Shown piece by piece: positions 12,550-23,273 of a DNA stretch of 64,000 nucleotides. Where the stretch lies: positions 744,001 to 808,000 of the forward strand of contig JAYKKR010000003.1 of assembly GCA_036971615.1 (NCBI GenBank), given 5' to 3'. Positions within the stretch are counted from its first letter, which is position 1; each line of letters starts with the position of its first letter. A program made the position numbers and the translations under genes. A model generated the notes under the pieces. The model did not search any database. It saw only the letters and a program-made list of their open reading frames with translations, and was not told the DNA's origin. Source of the DNA: Amyloporia xantha. Its lineage: Eukaryota; Basidiomycota; Agaricomycetes; Polyporales; Adustoporiaceae.

Positions 12550-12936
12550 TCACAAGCCAGCGGCATCAATGTGTTCATCTGAGCTAACCTCATCGCGACG
12601 TGCTTGGGCGTAAAGATTGGGAACCCGAATCAAATTCACCCGTTCCGTGAATGGTACTCCAATTGTACGGCCTCGAAACGTTCGGCCATCTATCTGACAT
12701 TCCCAATCTGGCGGATCTTCGCTGAACAGTTGCGCAGCTCTGTTCTGATTATACATCAGCCTCAGCGCCGCGGCGGCTGCGTCCCAGATCCTTGACCATG
12801 TTCCGAGAAAGAACATCACCCACCCGTCCATCAAGCAAACGCACAGTTCCAGTGCCACAATGCTCATGCCAGTGACGCCTTCCACGGCCAACTCCACACT
12901 TCGTCGTCTACGGCCGCCTGTAGAATTGTCTTCCAT
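12550..12936 (-). CDS. Hypothetical ORF, doubtful
   Basis: A 128-codon minus-strand open frame. The N-terminus is basic (GGRRRRS), followed by a hydrophobic stretch (MSIVALELCVCLMDGWVMFF) that could be a membrane segment, then a polar tail. No domain recognised. It points away from the aminotransferase at 13214, so the two would share an upstream region. It may be an intronless gene, part of a spliced one, or chance; composition alone does not decide. Confidence 0.25.
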   Translation of the reverse strand: MEDNSTGGRRRRSVELAVEGVTGMSIVALELCVCLMDGWVMFFLGTWSRIWDAAAAALRLMYNQNRAAQLFSEDPPDWECQIDGRTFRGRTIGVPFTERVNLIRVPNLYAQARRDEVSSDEHIDAAGL

Positions 12937-13213
12937 CTCTGTCCGATCTTACGACTGATACGAGCGCGCCGGGCTGTGTCCCAGTGCCCACCCTCGACGT
13001 CTTCTCCTGACAAGTTGTGCGACTTGTGCGGTTCGATGATGTGATACGGTATGTACGCATGGCGTTCTTGCATCCTTTGGCTCGTTCCGCACATGGGAAA
13101 CGGGATCCAGCATCCGTCGCATGAGGAGTGCTGCGCCAGATAATGTGAAGTGTCGTCTCTGTGTACACGGCGTGGAGCGTGCCCCACCGTCATCTCGCTG
13201 TATCCTGTAAGCC

Positions 13214-15097
13214 ATGCTCGCAAGCCGTAATCGCTACCTCCGGCTTCCACTGGCAGCCCTCGGTCGCCCCAGCCGGCCTCTGCACGCGCTGCCCTACCTG
13301 ACTGGTAGTATCCGTCGCACGAACCACATCCGCGCCGCCGGACAGACACAGACCGACGAACGCACGAGCCCCATCTCGTTCGCGTCCCGTCTGAAGGACG
13401 GCCGCGCGCTCCAAATCGACGTCTGGTCGATCTTCAGGTGTGTCGCCAAATTTCTTTTCACATCGCACCCCGCCCACGGCCCATCCCATCCCTGCCAGCG
13501 CGGCGAACTTCCCCGCGCACTGCATCAACCTCAGCGCGGGCTACATGAATTTCTCGCCCCCTCAATGGGCGCGTGACGCTGCCGAGGCGGCCTTGGGCAC
13601 CGTCGAAGGCAACCACTACTCACCTGCCAAGGGGAGGCCCCGGCTGCGCGACGCGATCCGGGCGTTCTATGGCCGCGAGTTTGGCAAGGAGCTCGATGTC
13701 GACAATGAAATTGTCGTCACCAGCGGCGCGAATGAAGGGGAGTGGCTGGCGTCGAACGTCTGATTCATTCATGCGCGTGGTGTGCTTATGCGACCCCAAC
13801 AGGCCAGTACGCGGCGTTTGCGGCGTTCCTGGAGCCCGGGGACGAGGTGATCGTGTTTGAGCCGTTCTTCGACCAGTACCTCGCGTCGATCGTGTTCAAT
13901 GGCGGGAAGCCCGTTTATGTCCCGCTGCATCCCAGCTCGACACCGGTATCCAAATACGGGAGACAGACGTGGACGATGGATGTGGACGAGTTGCAGTACG
14001 TGCTGGCTTTGAAACTGTAGTATATACATTCTGTTGAAGAGGACGCTTCGTTCAAGACGGGCTATCACTCCGCGCACGAAGATGATCGTGCTGAACACGC
14101 CGCACAATCCAGTGGGCAAGGTGTTCACCGTGCAGGAGCTCCAGGCCATTGCCGAGCTCGCTAGGAAGCATAATCTGCTCGTCATGTCGGATGAAGTGGT
14201 GCGCCGCTATCGATGCTTGGCTCTGTTTCCGCATTTCCGCGTGCTGATACCTCGTCCAGTATGACAAGCTCCTCTACGATCAGAGAGAACACGTTCGCAT
14301 CGCGACGCTGCCAGGCATGTGGGAGCGCACGCTCACGGTGGGCTCTGCCGGAAGTGAGCACGCTCATAAAACTAAAGTCACGACACTCGAGGCGCTGATG
14401 CTCTGCGACAGAACTGTTCGCGGCGACAGGCTGGCGGGTAGGCTGGCTGGTCGGCGCGCCAGCCTTGATTGCGCCCACTCTGGCAGCAACGACGCGCATT
14501 GTGTACTGCTCGAACACGCCTCTGCAAGACGCGGTCGCCACTGCGATCGAGCAGGCGGAGCCGCAGCGGTACTTCGAGGAGCAATTGGAGCAATACGTCG
14601 AGCGGCGGAAGATTCTTAGCGACGCTTTGGAGAAGCTCGGACTGGTGTACACGCAGCCGGAAGGGAGCTACTACATCATGGCGGTATGTCTCGCGATTAT
14701 CTCGCGTGGTATTTCTGCATCTAACTGTCGTTTCTGCAGGACATATCGAAGGTGAGGTGGCCGGATGACTATCCATTCCCATCGATTCTGGACGGCAGGG
14801 GGAGAGACTTCAAGTGAGTATTTGCTTGCATGTTAGATAGGGGCACACTGCAGCTGCGTCTCAGGGCTGCTTGGTTCATCGCGAGCGAGATCGGCATTTC
14901 GTGCATACCAGTGAGCGAGGTGCGCGGATATTAGGCACGCTTTACAAGTCATGCTTATCCACTCGATTCACCAGTTCTACTGCGAGGAACACCGCAGCAT
15001 CGGAGAGAGTTTTGTGCGGTTCTCGTTCTGCAAAGACGTTGACACGCTGAGGCGTGCAGGGGAGCGCTTGCAGGACTTGGGGAGATACATACACTGA
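13214..15097 (+). CDS. Kynurenine/aromatic aminotransferase-like, PLP class I, with damaged splice donor
   Basis: PLP-dependent transaminase resembling kynurenine--oxoglutarate transaminase (yeast Bna3 family). The N-terminus (MLASRNRYLRLPLAALGRP, Arg-rich, no acids) looks like a mitochondrial presequence. Motifs in order: SAGYMNFSPP, VEGNHYSPAKGRPRLRDAI, VVTSGANE, FLEPGDEVIVFEPFFDQY, LNTPHNPVGKVF, MSDEV/YDKLLYD, VGSAGK/LFAATGWRVGW, and the end LQDLGRYIH. The PLP lysine is the K of SAGK; its codon is split by an intron (A14353, AA 14412-14413). The intron between ANE and GQYAAF should start at 13738, but reads GGGAGT where GTGAGT is expected, while its acceptor at 13802 is normal. So the model is intact except for one non-canonical donor. 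Alternative nearby donors add residues (GEWLASN) with a weak site. The allele may be poorly spliced, or the base may be a sequence error. Confidence 0.85.
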
Positions 15098-15670
15098 GTA
15101 CGCCTGCTACGCTAGGGTGGAGACATGGAAAATGATTGATTACATGGGGATACATGTGAATTTACAGATACCAGGGCTGTGGATGCTATGGACAGGATGC
15201 ATTTGAGCAGCGCTCGTTCTCACAGGCGTTATTTTGGATTGCTGGAGACAAGGTGGGCTATCTTCTGACATCGACTCGGGCTTGGCAGCCGAGGGCGTTA
15301 TCGACCTCGGAGAGCATTCTGCGGAGCGCTCGGTATGTCCGATTCCGAGGCATGCGTTTCCAATTGGGCAATTCCAGTAATTGTGTTCTATCCACGGCCT
15401 TTGTGGCGGAATTGGTGTGTGTCCAGACGTGCATGTGCTTCAGTGACCGCTCCCGGCCCCTTCATTCTGTTCACATCATCATCACAAAAGAATGTGATAT
15501 TGACGCTCACAAAGGCTGTACCGAAGTCGAAGCAATCGACCGCAGGGATTGCGCTCACCCTTCTCCGGTGATGAAATTACTTCTCATGCCCAATCGGTGA
15601 CTGTCTGTTGTAATCATGCAAAATCCACAGCTGCAAGGCGGCGGTCACCACCACACGCACACCAAACGCT
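15098..15670. other. Intergenic between aminotransferase and transporter
   Basis: About 570 bases with no gene recognised. Presumed 3' end of the aminotransferase and promoter of the MFS gene. Confidence 0.45.
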
Positions 15671-17768
15671 ATGGATACACCACCACCCCCTGTGATCATG
15701 CCCGTCGCGCTTCAGAGCGACAGCGTACAGGACACCTTGAGCGACAAGGGACGCCTTTCTCCTGCCCCGCCGTCAAGTCCGGAGAGCTCACCATCGACAG
15801 AATACGCGTGTGGTCCAATACGTGCTTGGAGTACAGGTACGGTTGTGAATCCTCGGCCGCTCTCCTTGCCCTGACCTGCATCTTGTCAGTATTCGGCGCA
15901 TGGATAATGCAGTTCAGCGTCGTCGGAATTGTGCGCACACATTCTACCACACCCGCCCACCGCTTCTGCTTGTCTGACAGCCATGCAGATGTCCGCGTTC
16001 GGAGTGACGCAGGCTTTCTATCTCAAGGGGTATCTCGGCAACCAGTCTGCGTTCACCGTCAGTTGGATCGGAAGTGCGCAAACGTTTCTCGATCTCACAT
16101 TAGCTGTGCCAGGAGGGTGGCTGTGAGACACTTTACTCATTTCACACTCGCGAGAGCATGCAGTGACCGGTATTCCCCTTCCGCTTAGACTCGACAGAGG
16201 ATACTTCAGACATTGCGTGATTGCTGGATCGACGGTTTTCATCGTTTGGTACGCGTCTCATGTCGTTTCTATCGCTGTACGCGCGAATGCCGTGATCCCT
16301 CTCACTGACTGCAGCTTCTTCGCGATTCCAGCCACTTCATGCTGTCTCTCGCAAAGCCAGACCAGTACTATCAGATATTCCTCACACAAGGCATCGGAAT
16401 GGGCATCGGGATCGGCCTCATCTTCCTCCCAACCTCTGCCGTAGTCTCTCAACACTTCAAGACCCGGAAGGTGTTTCCCATGGTGAGCGCGACCCTCCCT
16501 CAACCCGCCATCTCGACTCATCAGCCCATCGCAGGGCGTAGTGACGTCGGGCGGCCCGTTGGGCGGCGCTGTATTTTCAAGTGAGCACACCGCGCTGACT
16601 CGTCTCGCGCGACATTGACCCCATTCATGTAGTCGCGCTCAACTACCTGCTGAACAGCTCCCTCTCCTTCGGCGCCGCCATCCGCATCACAGCCTTCGTC
16701 GTCCTCGGTCTCCTCGTCCTCGGCAACCTCCTCGTCTTCCAGCCGCCCCAGAACGGCCGCGGCGCGAAGTCTGACCCGCCAGCGGAAGACATCGCAAAAA
16801 CCGAACCAGCAGCCATAGCCACCGCGAAAAGTGCCTCCCCCTCGATGTGGTCCGCGTCCTTCTGGGACGCGCAGTTCGTCTGCTTCCTGGTCATGGGCTT
16901 CTGCTTCGGGCTGGGGATGTGGTTCCCGCCGACGTACGTGCAGCTGTACGCGGAGCAGCACGGCATCAGCGGCGAGCTGGGCTTCTACGCGCTCGCGATA
17001 TTGAACGTGGCCACTGCGTTTGGGCGCGTGCTGCCGAATTGGTTCGGGGACAGGTGGGGCATCCTGGATGTGTACCTCCCGTGTGTGCTGTGTGCCAGTG
17101 CGTGTCCCGCGTGGTGGTCGGACCTCGGATGCATATATGGCTGACGGGCGGCTGCGCAGGTGCGCTGCAGTTTGCCATGCTGGGGTGTTCGACGCCGTAT
17201 GGCCTCGTCTTGTTCACCGTATTGTGCGTAACATTCAGCATATGTATGCTAGAGGGCGCGCAGACTGAGTCGACCTCTGCTTTTTTGCCAGCTACGGATT
17301 CTTCTACGGGACCAGTACGCCGCTCATCATCCTCTCCTATCTTCCCGCATGACGAATCGCACTAGCCGTATCGTTCTACCTCCCGGTCGTAGAATGCATC
17401 AGCGACAAAGGCGTCGATATAGGGTGAGCAGGCATATTCGCATTCATCATCGCCCTCTCAGGCTGCTGTACGTGTGCCATGCTTACGCGTATGACGACAG
17501 GAAACGCATGGGCATCGGGCTCGTCCCAGCCGGCGTCGCGGGGTTGATCGGGAACCCGATAGACGGTGCACTCCTCGGCCGCGGGTACGTCTGGTGGAAG
17601 GGGGTGACGTTTGCTGGGGTCAGTCCTGTTCACGAACATCATCCATCGGGATTGGAACAAGTCATTAACACGACCACCGTTCTGTACCCTCCCTCCCAGG
17701 TTACGATGCTGGCCGGCGTCGCAGTCCTTACGTTCATCAAATTCAACGAAGTCCGAAAGCACAAATAG
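15671..17768 (+). CDS. MFS transporter, monocarboxylate-porter-like (copy 1)
   Basis: Predicted twelve-helix plasma-membrane carrier of the monocarboxylate porter group, fungal Mch/Esbp6-like; substrate unknown. The cytosolic N-tail is Pro/Ser-rich (MDTPPPPVIMPVALQSDS). Helical segments follow: VFGAWIMQFSVVG, SAFTVSWIGSAQTFLDLTLA, then the loop DQYYQIFLTQGIGMGIGIGL and VVSQHFKTRK. An acidic central loop (PPAEDIAKTEP) separates the halves. The second half has WFPPTYVQLYAEQHGI, LNVATAFGRVLPNWFGDRWG, FAMLGCSTPYGLVLFTVL, YLPVVECIS, KRMGIGLVPAGVAGLIGNP and WWKGVTFAG, ending FNEVRKHK. Around nine exons, each junction acceptable. The second half reads GC-rich. Clear paralog of 38703-40800, with the same order of motifs and similar intron sites. 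Confidence 0.88.
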
Positions 17769-18633
17769 CGGGTGTCAGAACGTAGTCTGGCTTCTGTCCG
17801 GCACGGTGGCTATGATGTATAGATGTGCGTACGGTTCCATGTTGCGCCACATCGTGAAGTCGCTGAATCCATTCTGTCGCCTCGTCCCTTCGTAGTTAAG
17901 CAGTCCAATGTAACTTATTTGCAAATGTTCGGAAATGTCAGACGGACAGATGGAGCACAGAAGTACACGTTCGACGGAGTCGCTCGTAGTTATCGCTCAT
18001 GGAGGACAGACAAAGCAAGGCTGTATAGAGATGTAAACTCATAGAAACTGCATGTCATTGTAACCACACACACGTAGGGGACGAAAACACTTACATTTGG
18101 TCTCAATACCGATACTCGATTGGTTCTGTCGTTGATATGAGTAGGTCTGGGAAATGTACATTGCGGTGTTCACTGCAGGGTATGAGCAAAAGACGCTGAG
18201 AAGACTGAAACAATATACTTGCTCATGATCCCTCTTCCATCTTTTCTCTCATCTTGGAATCATTCTTCTCCCCGTCATCAGTATCGGGGTGGGTCAGAAC
18301 GTGTAAATTCTTTTGAGTCTTCGCCGGTGTCTTTCTCGTCTTCCTCCAAACTTTGAAAGATCGATACCCACATCCAATGCATCCGTTGACACCCACTCGT
18401 TATCGGAGAAGGAAGATGCTTGCTGAGTCATGATTCGCGATGAGCACCACGAACTCTGCATATGTCTCCCATGACCTACCGTACGTTATATTCATATCGA
18501 ATCGTGAACCGCAGCGTCCACGGGGCCAAGCCTGTCAAACTGTGAGTGGTTCATCCTGAATGTTATAGTACATGCTCCACTCGCCCTGATGCATACCCGC
18601 GCTGTCGTACCTTGACCATCCGGCATCCCAGTC
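17769..18633. other. Intergenic, upstream of acireductone dioxygenase
   Basis: No gene recognised. Low-complexity pyrimidine-rich tracts (for example 18230-18350) could be part of the promoter of the gene at 18634. Confidence 0.4.
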
Positions 18634-19558
18634 ATGAACTTGCCTCTGAGCTCGCTGCTCCGCGTACATGGCGCGCATGTAGCCCGCCGCGCTCTCATGC
18701 GTGCGCAGCCGCAGTTGCGCTGCTCCCTAGGGCACCCTGCGGTAACGCCCCGCGCACTGCACACATCCCTGGGCGTGGAGACGCACAAATTCCCCGTCCG
18801 CAACGTGCGTGCCTATTACATGGACGACCGCCCCGGGGACAAGCGGCTCCCGCACGACTCAGGCCGAGCCGTGTCAGCGGACGCGCTGAAGTCTCTGGGG
18901 ATCTTCACCTCACACATCCCCGTCGACCCCCGCGGGCAGTGGAAGAGCGAGATCGACGCGATCGCCGGGCAGCGCGGGTACGGGAACCGCGATGTGATCA
19001 CGACCGCGAGCTTGGGCGACAAGCTGGAGGCGGCGCTCGAGATGTTCTACCAGGAGTGAGTGTCTGTTATGAGTCGACGATGGATGGGGAAGCTCACCGC
19101 TGACTGCTGCAGGCATCTCCATGAAGACGAAGAGATCCGGTATGTTTTGGCGGGAACAGGCTACTTTGACGTCCGCGGTGCGTAATCTGGAGCCGGTCGC
19201 GAACCTTCATGACCTTGATAGATTATATGTCTCCCGTAGAGCACCCGACGGATGCGTGGGTCCGCTTGCAGGTCAATGCGGGCGACTTCGTCGTGTTGCC
19301 CGCAGGAATCTACCACCGATTCACGATCGGCACGGGGGAGTTTGAGACGATGCGCTTATTCAAGGTATGCCATGCGTCATTCCAATGCGTCTCTTGAAGG
19401 ATATCCGATTCTTCTGTGCATCCTGATCCATAATTGCCCATTACTTCTCGCAGGACTCCCCTAAATGGATTCCCGTCCCGCGCATCCCGGAAACTGAGTC
19501 AAATCCGTACAGAGTGGAGTACCTCAAAAGTGTCCAACGGGTGGCGGGTGTGAATTGA
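18634..19558 (+). CDS. ADI1: Acireductone dioxygenase (methionine salvage), with N-terminal extension
   Basis: Cupin metalloenzyme that oxidises acireductone to the keto-acid precursor of methionine plus formate (Fe form). Core motifs: VRAYYMDD near the usual N-terminus, [33 protein letters not shown]. The metal-binding [20 protein letters not shown] spans an intron, and [10 protein letters not shown] supplies the last histidine. The C-terminus reads [20 protein letters not shown] and ends RVAGVN. Four exons. The ATG at 18634 gives about 55 residues before the core. This leader is rich in Arg/Leu with few acids, like an organelle presequence; a usual cytosolic ARD starts near VRAYY, where no ATG gives the full core. 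The leader could be real or an over-extended start. Confidence 0.9.
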
Positions 19559-21274
19559 CGGGGCTGGTCGGTCCTCTAGGGAGGGCATGTAGTGGTGGTC
19601 GGTGCATGATGAGAAGTCATAACTACGTAGACAAACGTTACAGACCGCTTCATGTATCGCTTTCATGATTATTCTGGATGGGGCACCGTATGCATCGTTG
19701 AAGCACCTGATCATATGTTCAATATTATCAGAATATGGCGCAGTTCGCTAGCACACAGGCAGAAACAGCTACATCATGGCGATCAGCTGACGGGCTGGCT
19801 GTCATCGTCTGGACGAAGTGGACGCAGACAAACATGTGCCGTCCTGTAAATCTAGTAGACAGTGAACGCAAGCAGACAGATCTAGTGCATAGGCTGCACT
19901 AACAATGCATCAGATACACAGTACGGTCGAACGCAAGCAGACTAGTACACACCTCCCATACCATCTTCATGTCATGGACAGTGCACCCCGCTCGCACCAA
20001 ACTATACGTGCATATCGACAGCTGTTCCTCCAAGACTGCACGGCAGCGTTCAGTGCTATATCCGAACGCACCGTGCAGTTTTGGAAGAACAATGGAGCGC
20101 CCGGGCAGTAGTAGTCAGTGGCAAGACTTGAGTCATACCTGTCAATGTGTGTAGTAAGTAGAGGAGTAGTAGGAACCACGATAGGGCGTATCCTCTTTCG
20201 CTCTCGCAGAGGCTAAATCCCTCGGACCGTCAGAAAACGTGCAGCGTATATCGCTCGCTGCCAACAACGAACGGCGGCCTGCGTATCGACGCCGACACAG
20301 TATAGCATGACCTGTAAACAGGCCCACGATGTCGACCTGCGAGATGAATAGTAAGCTGACGCGAGAGGGCCGAGCATGGGGTCTGTGGGACTCGGACACA
20401 CTTCGGGCCTTGCACTGTCTGCTGTCGAGTAACGTTCCACACCGCGCCTCGCTATAGATGCCATTGCGTGCATCCTCTCACTCCAGCTCCAGCTCTACCT
20501 CTTTCAACTTCCAGCGGATCCATCATGATCATGCGTCCGCGCTGCTCGCATCATCGACGATCTGCTCCCAAGTGCGAGGAAGGGGCACAAAGCACTTGCT
20601 TCTCCACAGTGAAGAGGTGCAGGAGAGCCCGGTCACCACACTACATAGCGCTGCAGCCAATGTAGAAGGTGCTGAGACGAGTGCTGAAGTATCGCATCAC
20701 GCAGAGACAGATACAGAAGAAAGCGCGCCGCGACGCGAGGCATCTGGAAGATCTCCGTGGGTCACGACGCGGCCATTGACCTGACGCAGGGACTGCAGCG
20801 GTTCCGGCGAGGCGTGAATGAGTCCGTATTCAGCAGCCTACATCTGGCAGTGACTTTGATGGGTGTGCGTAGGTGATCAGGGTGCGCATGAGATGGGACG
20901 CAATAATCTTTCGACTGCTACTGGTTGACTAGTAGAAGGCTGATGTCGGAAAGGTAGACATCGTGCAGCGGTTGAGAATTACCGCGCCTCGAACGTGGAC
21001 CGATAGTTGGCGCCAAGATGAATGTCACGATCTGCTCACATTTCGACGTTCGTGACACGGCTTATCCACTCTGCGAAAGCCTTGATGATATCGAGCGTTG
21101 ACGGAAGAGTTGCACAGTGCTTAATCCTCAGCGTAAAACTCAGGAGGTCCCGATCTTAGAAGAACAAGTGTGGCGTCGGCGTGAAATTGAACGTAGCACC
21201 GGCATGTCGTTGGCGGTGGATGAACTGGGAGTCCAGAAAGGATGCTATACACGGGTGGGAGCTCAACAAGATCC
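19559..21274. other. Intergenic, no intact gene
   Basis: Only overlapping short frames. A 14-base direct repeat gaacgcaagcagac occurs at 19864 and 19929. The segment 20460-20790 has an open plus frame without any recognised domain. Confidence 0.4.
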
Positions 21275-21460
21275 ACGGCGGCGACGAACAGGTGGACGTC
21301 CGCCTCGGTCAGCTAGTCCCTGTCTTCCTTTCCTGTGAGCATCCCCTCGAGTCTGCCGAGCGAGTCGAACAGAGGGGGAAAGTTGAGCGCCACGTCGTGC
21401 ACGGGTAGCAAGTGGTCAGACACGCTGTTGAACATCTGGATGATCTCCCCAGAAGACGAG
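21275..21460 (-). pseudogene. Relic of an ECM4/omega-type glutathione transferase
   Basis: The minus strand encodes SSGEIIQMFNSVSDHLLP, then directly LFDSLGRLEGMLTGKEDR, a TAG at 21313-21315, and LTEADVHLF in the same frame. These match the linker-to-C-terminal region of glutathionyl-hydroquinone reductases (ECM4 family), where a conserved SxEIIRMFNS is followed, after some 50 residues, by LF..LD.LE..L and LTEADVRLF. The middle segment is missing, there is a stop, and neither the N-terminal thioredoxin fold nor the CPWA motif is present. Hence a dead fragment. It lies beside a DNA-transposon-like element, which may be how it was broken. Confidence 0.6.
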
Positions 21461-21778
21461 AATTAGATAAAATAGGTAGACACGGAGAGAACAACATGAC
21501 CTACTGCGTGCACCTCAAGGGGACCAAGCCAAGTATCTTCCACCCCAACTGTCAGGATTCCCGCATAACCCGACAACAGCCAAGATAGCACGCGACACCT
21601 GTCGGTCAGGAGTGTATAAGTTACGAGCTATGGAATGCCCTTTGGCAGGCATACATAGCAGAGCGGACAAGAAAAGAAAGACGTGGCAAGAAAGACGTAG
21701 TTTTAGTCACATGACCCGGAGGAGGAGTGGCTGCAGCCAGCCTGCCGTGGATTCACAGGGATTCACTGGGTCAGTCTA

Positions 21779-22941
21779 CAGTGATGTGCTTGACGGGGTC
21801 TGACCCCGGGTCAGACCCCGTCAATGGGGGTCAGACCCATTGACCATTGACGCAGGGTCACAGGCAGTCGCGTTATAGGTGTGGCAGACCTAGGACCTAA
21901 CTGAGTTTGAAATGACCTACTCGTTTTGGTAATGGTCTCTGCTAGCTGGGATTGAAATGACCTACTGTATTTAGTAAGTGAGTACAATCATTTTGAGCCC
22001 AAGGCCAATGATATTCAACTTTCTGCTTGTGTATTCACATCTCAATACAAATATCTATTTGGTAATACTTTTTCTATATGTAGCAACAGACTGAGACCCA
22101 AAAAATTGGATTTGAAGCAAATTTTGTATGGAAAAAACTCCAAATTTGGCTCAATCTCAGCTCATACAAGCATACTCAATTACAATCCTAAGAAGAATAA
22201 ATTCTAGCCTTGTACTGGCATACATAAAGTTTGATGGACCATATCAATTGCAAATTTGAAGTTGTGATTCAAATAGATGGTGCATAGCACCCTCAAATTT
22301 TAATTGTTCTATCTCTTACATGGAGGCACTATCCCTTCTGGGATATGCTACTAGAACATTGTTCAGCTTTCCTAGCAGCTTGTATGGCTTATTCAGTGTC
22401 ATCAGAAATATTTTGGAGAATTTTGAATGTATAGATGAGCAATTTGAACAAAAAATATGCAAACTAGCATCAAAATTGCATTTATTGACCCTGTTGCACA
22501 GCAGAGAATTCTTTTTGGTGGACCAGAAATCTACTGTATGTTCACATGTACTTGTAGGATGGATGGGTAGACCTACTATACTATTTGTCTTCTAAGTTTG
22601 CAGTCACTAGGTCACTCTGTGCACATGAAAATGAATTAATTTTAATTAATTTAATTAATTTCTTGTGGCCATGCCACACCTATAAACTGAGTGCCGGGTC
22701 ACAGTCAATGCGTGACTTGACCAATACACGTGACTTTGTCGGTGCAGGCAGTGACTCTGTCCGACAATGTTGAGCAGCATTACGTAATACTTACTTTTCC
22801 GTTGACCTGGCTGCGATCGCGATGAGAGGTCAGGTCACGCATTGACCATTGACCCCTTGGGGTCAGTGGGGTCTGACCGGGTCTGACCCTTTGACCCCGG
22901 TCAAAGGGTCAAGGGGTCAGCCATTGACCGGCACACCACTG
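21779..22941. mobile_element. Non-autonomous DNA transposon-like element with CAGTG ends and TGACC-rich subterminal repeats
   Basis: The left end reads cagtgatgtgc (21779-21789); the right end, inverted, reads cagtggtgtgc. The ends match at 10 of 11 positions and begin with CAGTG as in many hAT elements. Both ends carry dense, mutually inverted runs of ggtcagaccc / tgaccattgac (21795-21860 and 22825-22930). A further inverted pair, ttataggtgtggca and tgccacacctataa, lies at about 21873 and 22672. The interior (21940-22660) is strikingly AT-rich and has no transposase. No clear 8-bp target duplication was seen, so the outer limits are tentative. Total 1163 bases. Confidence 0.6.
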
Positions 22942-23273
22942 GGGTCAGAGGCTTCGAGGCGCTGAAGCGCTGACCCTCCTGATTCAGTGCGTGTGTGAAT
23001 GATGCCCCCCAGCCTCTGCGTGCAGACTTGTATAAAATGAAGTGGACAAAGAGCACACGCCATCTTCATAACAACATAGACACAAGAAAATCCGCTCCCA
23101 TATTGCAATACTTAACTTATTGTGACGATTTTGAAATTGGGTGCCGTCGTGTTAACTTTCCCATCTTAATTTTTCACCAAGATGTCACGCGCCTGCATTC
23201 TGTGATGTGCTGATATTTACATTCCAAACACCATCGTCCGAATGGCTCAAAGTCCGTATGTATTCCATACATA

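Noticed and set aside
13769..14185. 138-codon minus-strand frame
   Set aside because: Antisense to conserved exons of the aminotransferase.
20458..20784. 108-codon plus-strand frame rich in Ser, Glu and His
   Set aside because: Low-complexity composition, no domain and no splice partners.
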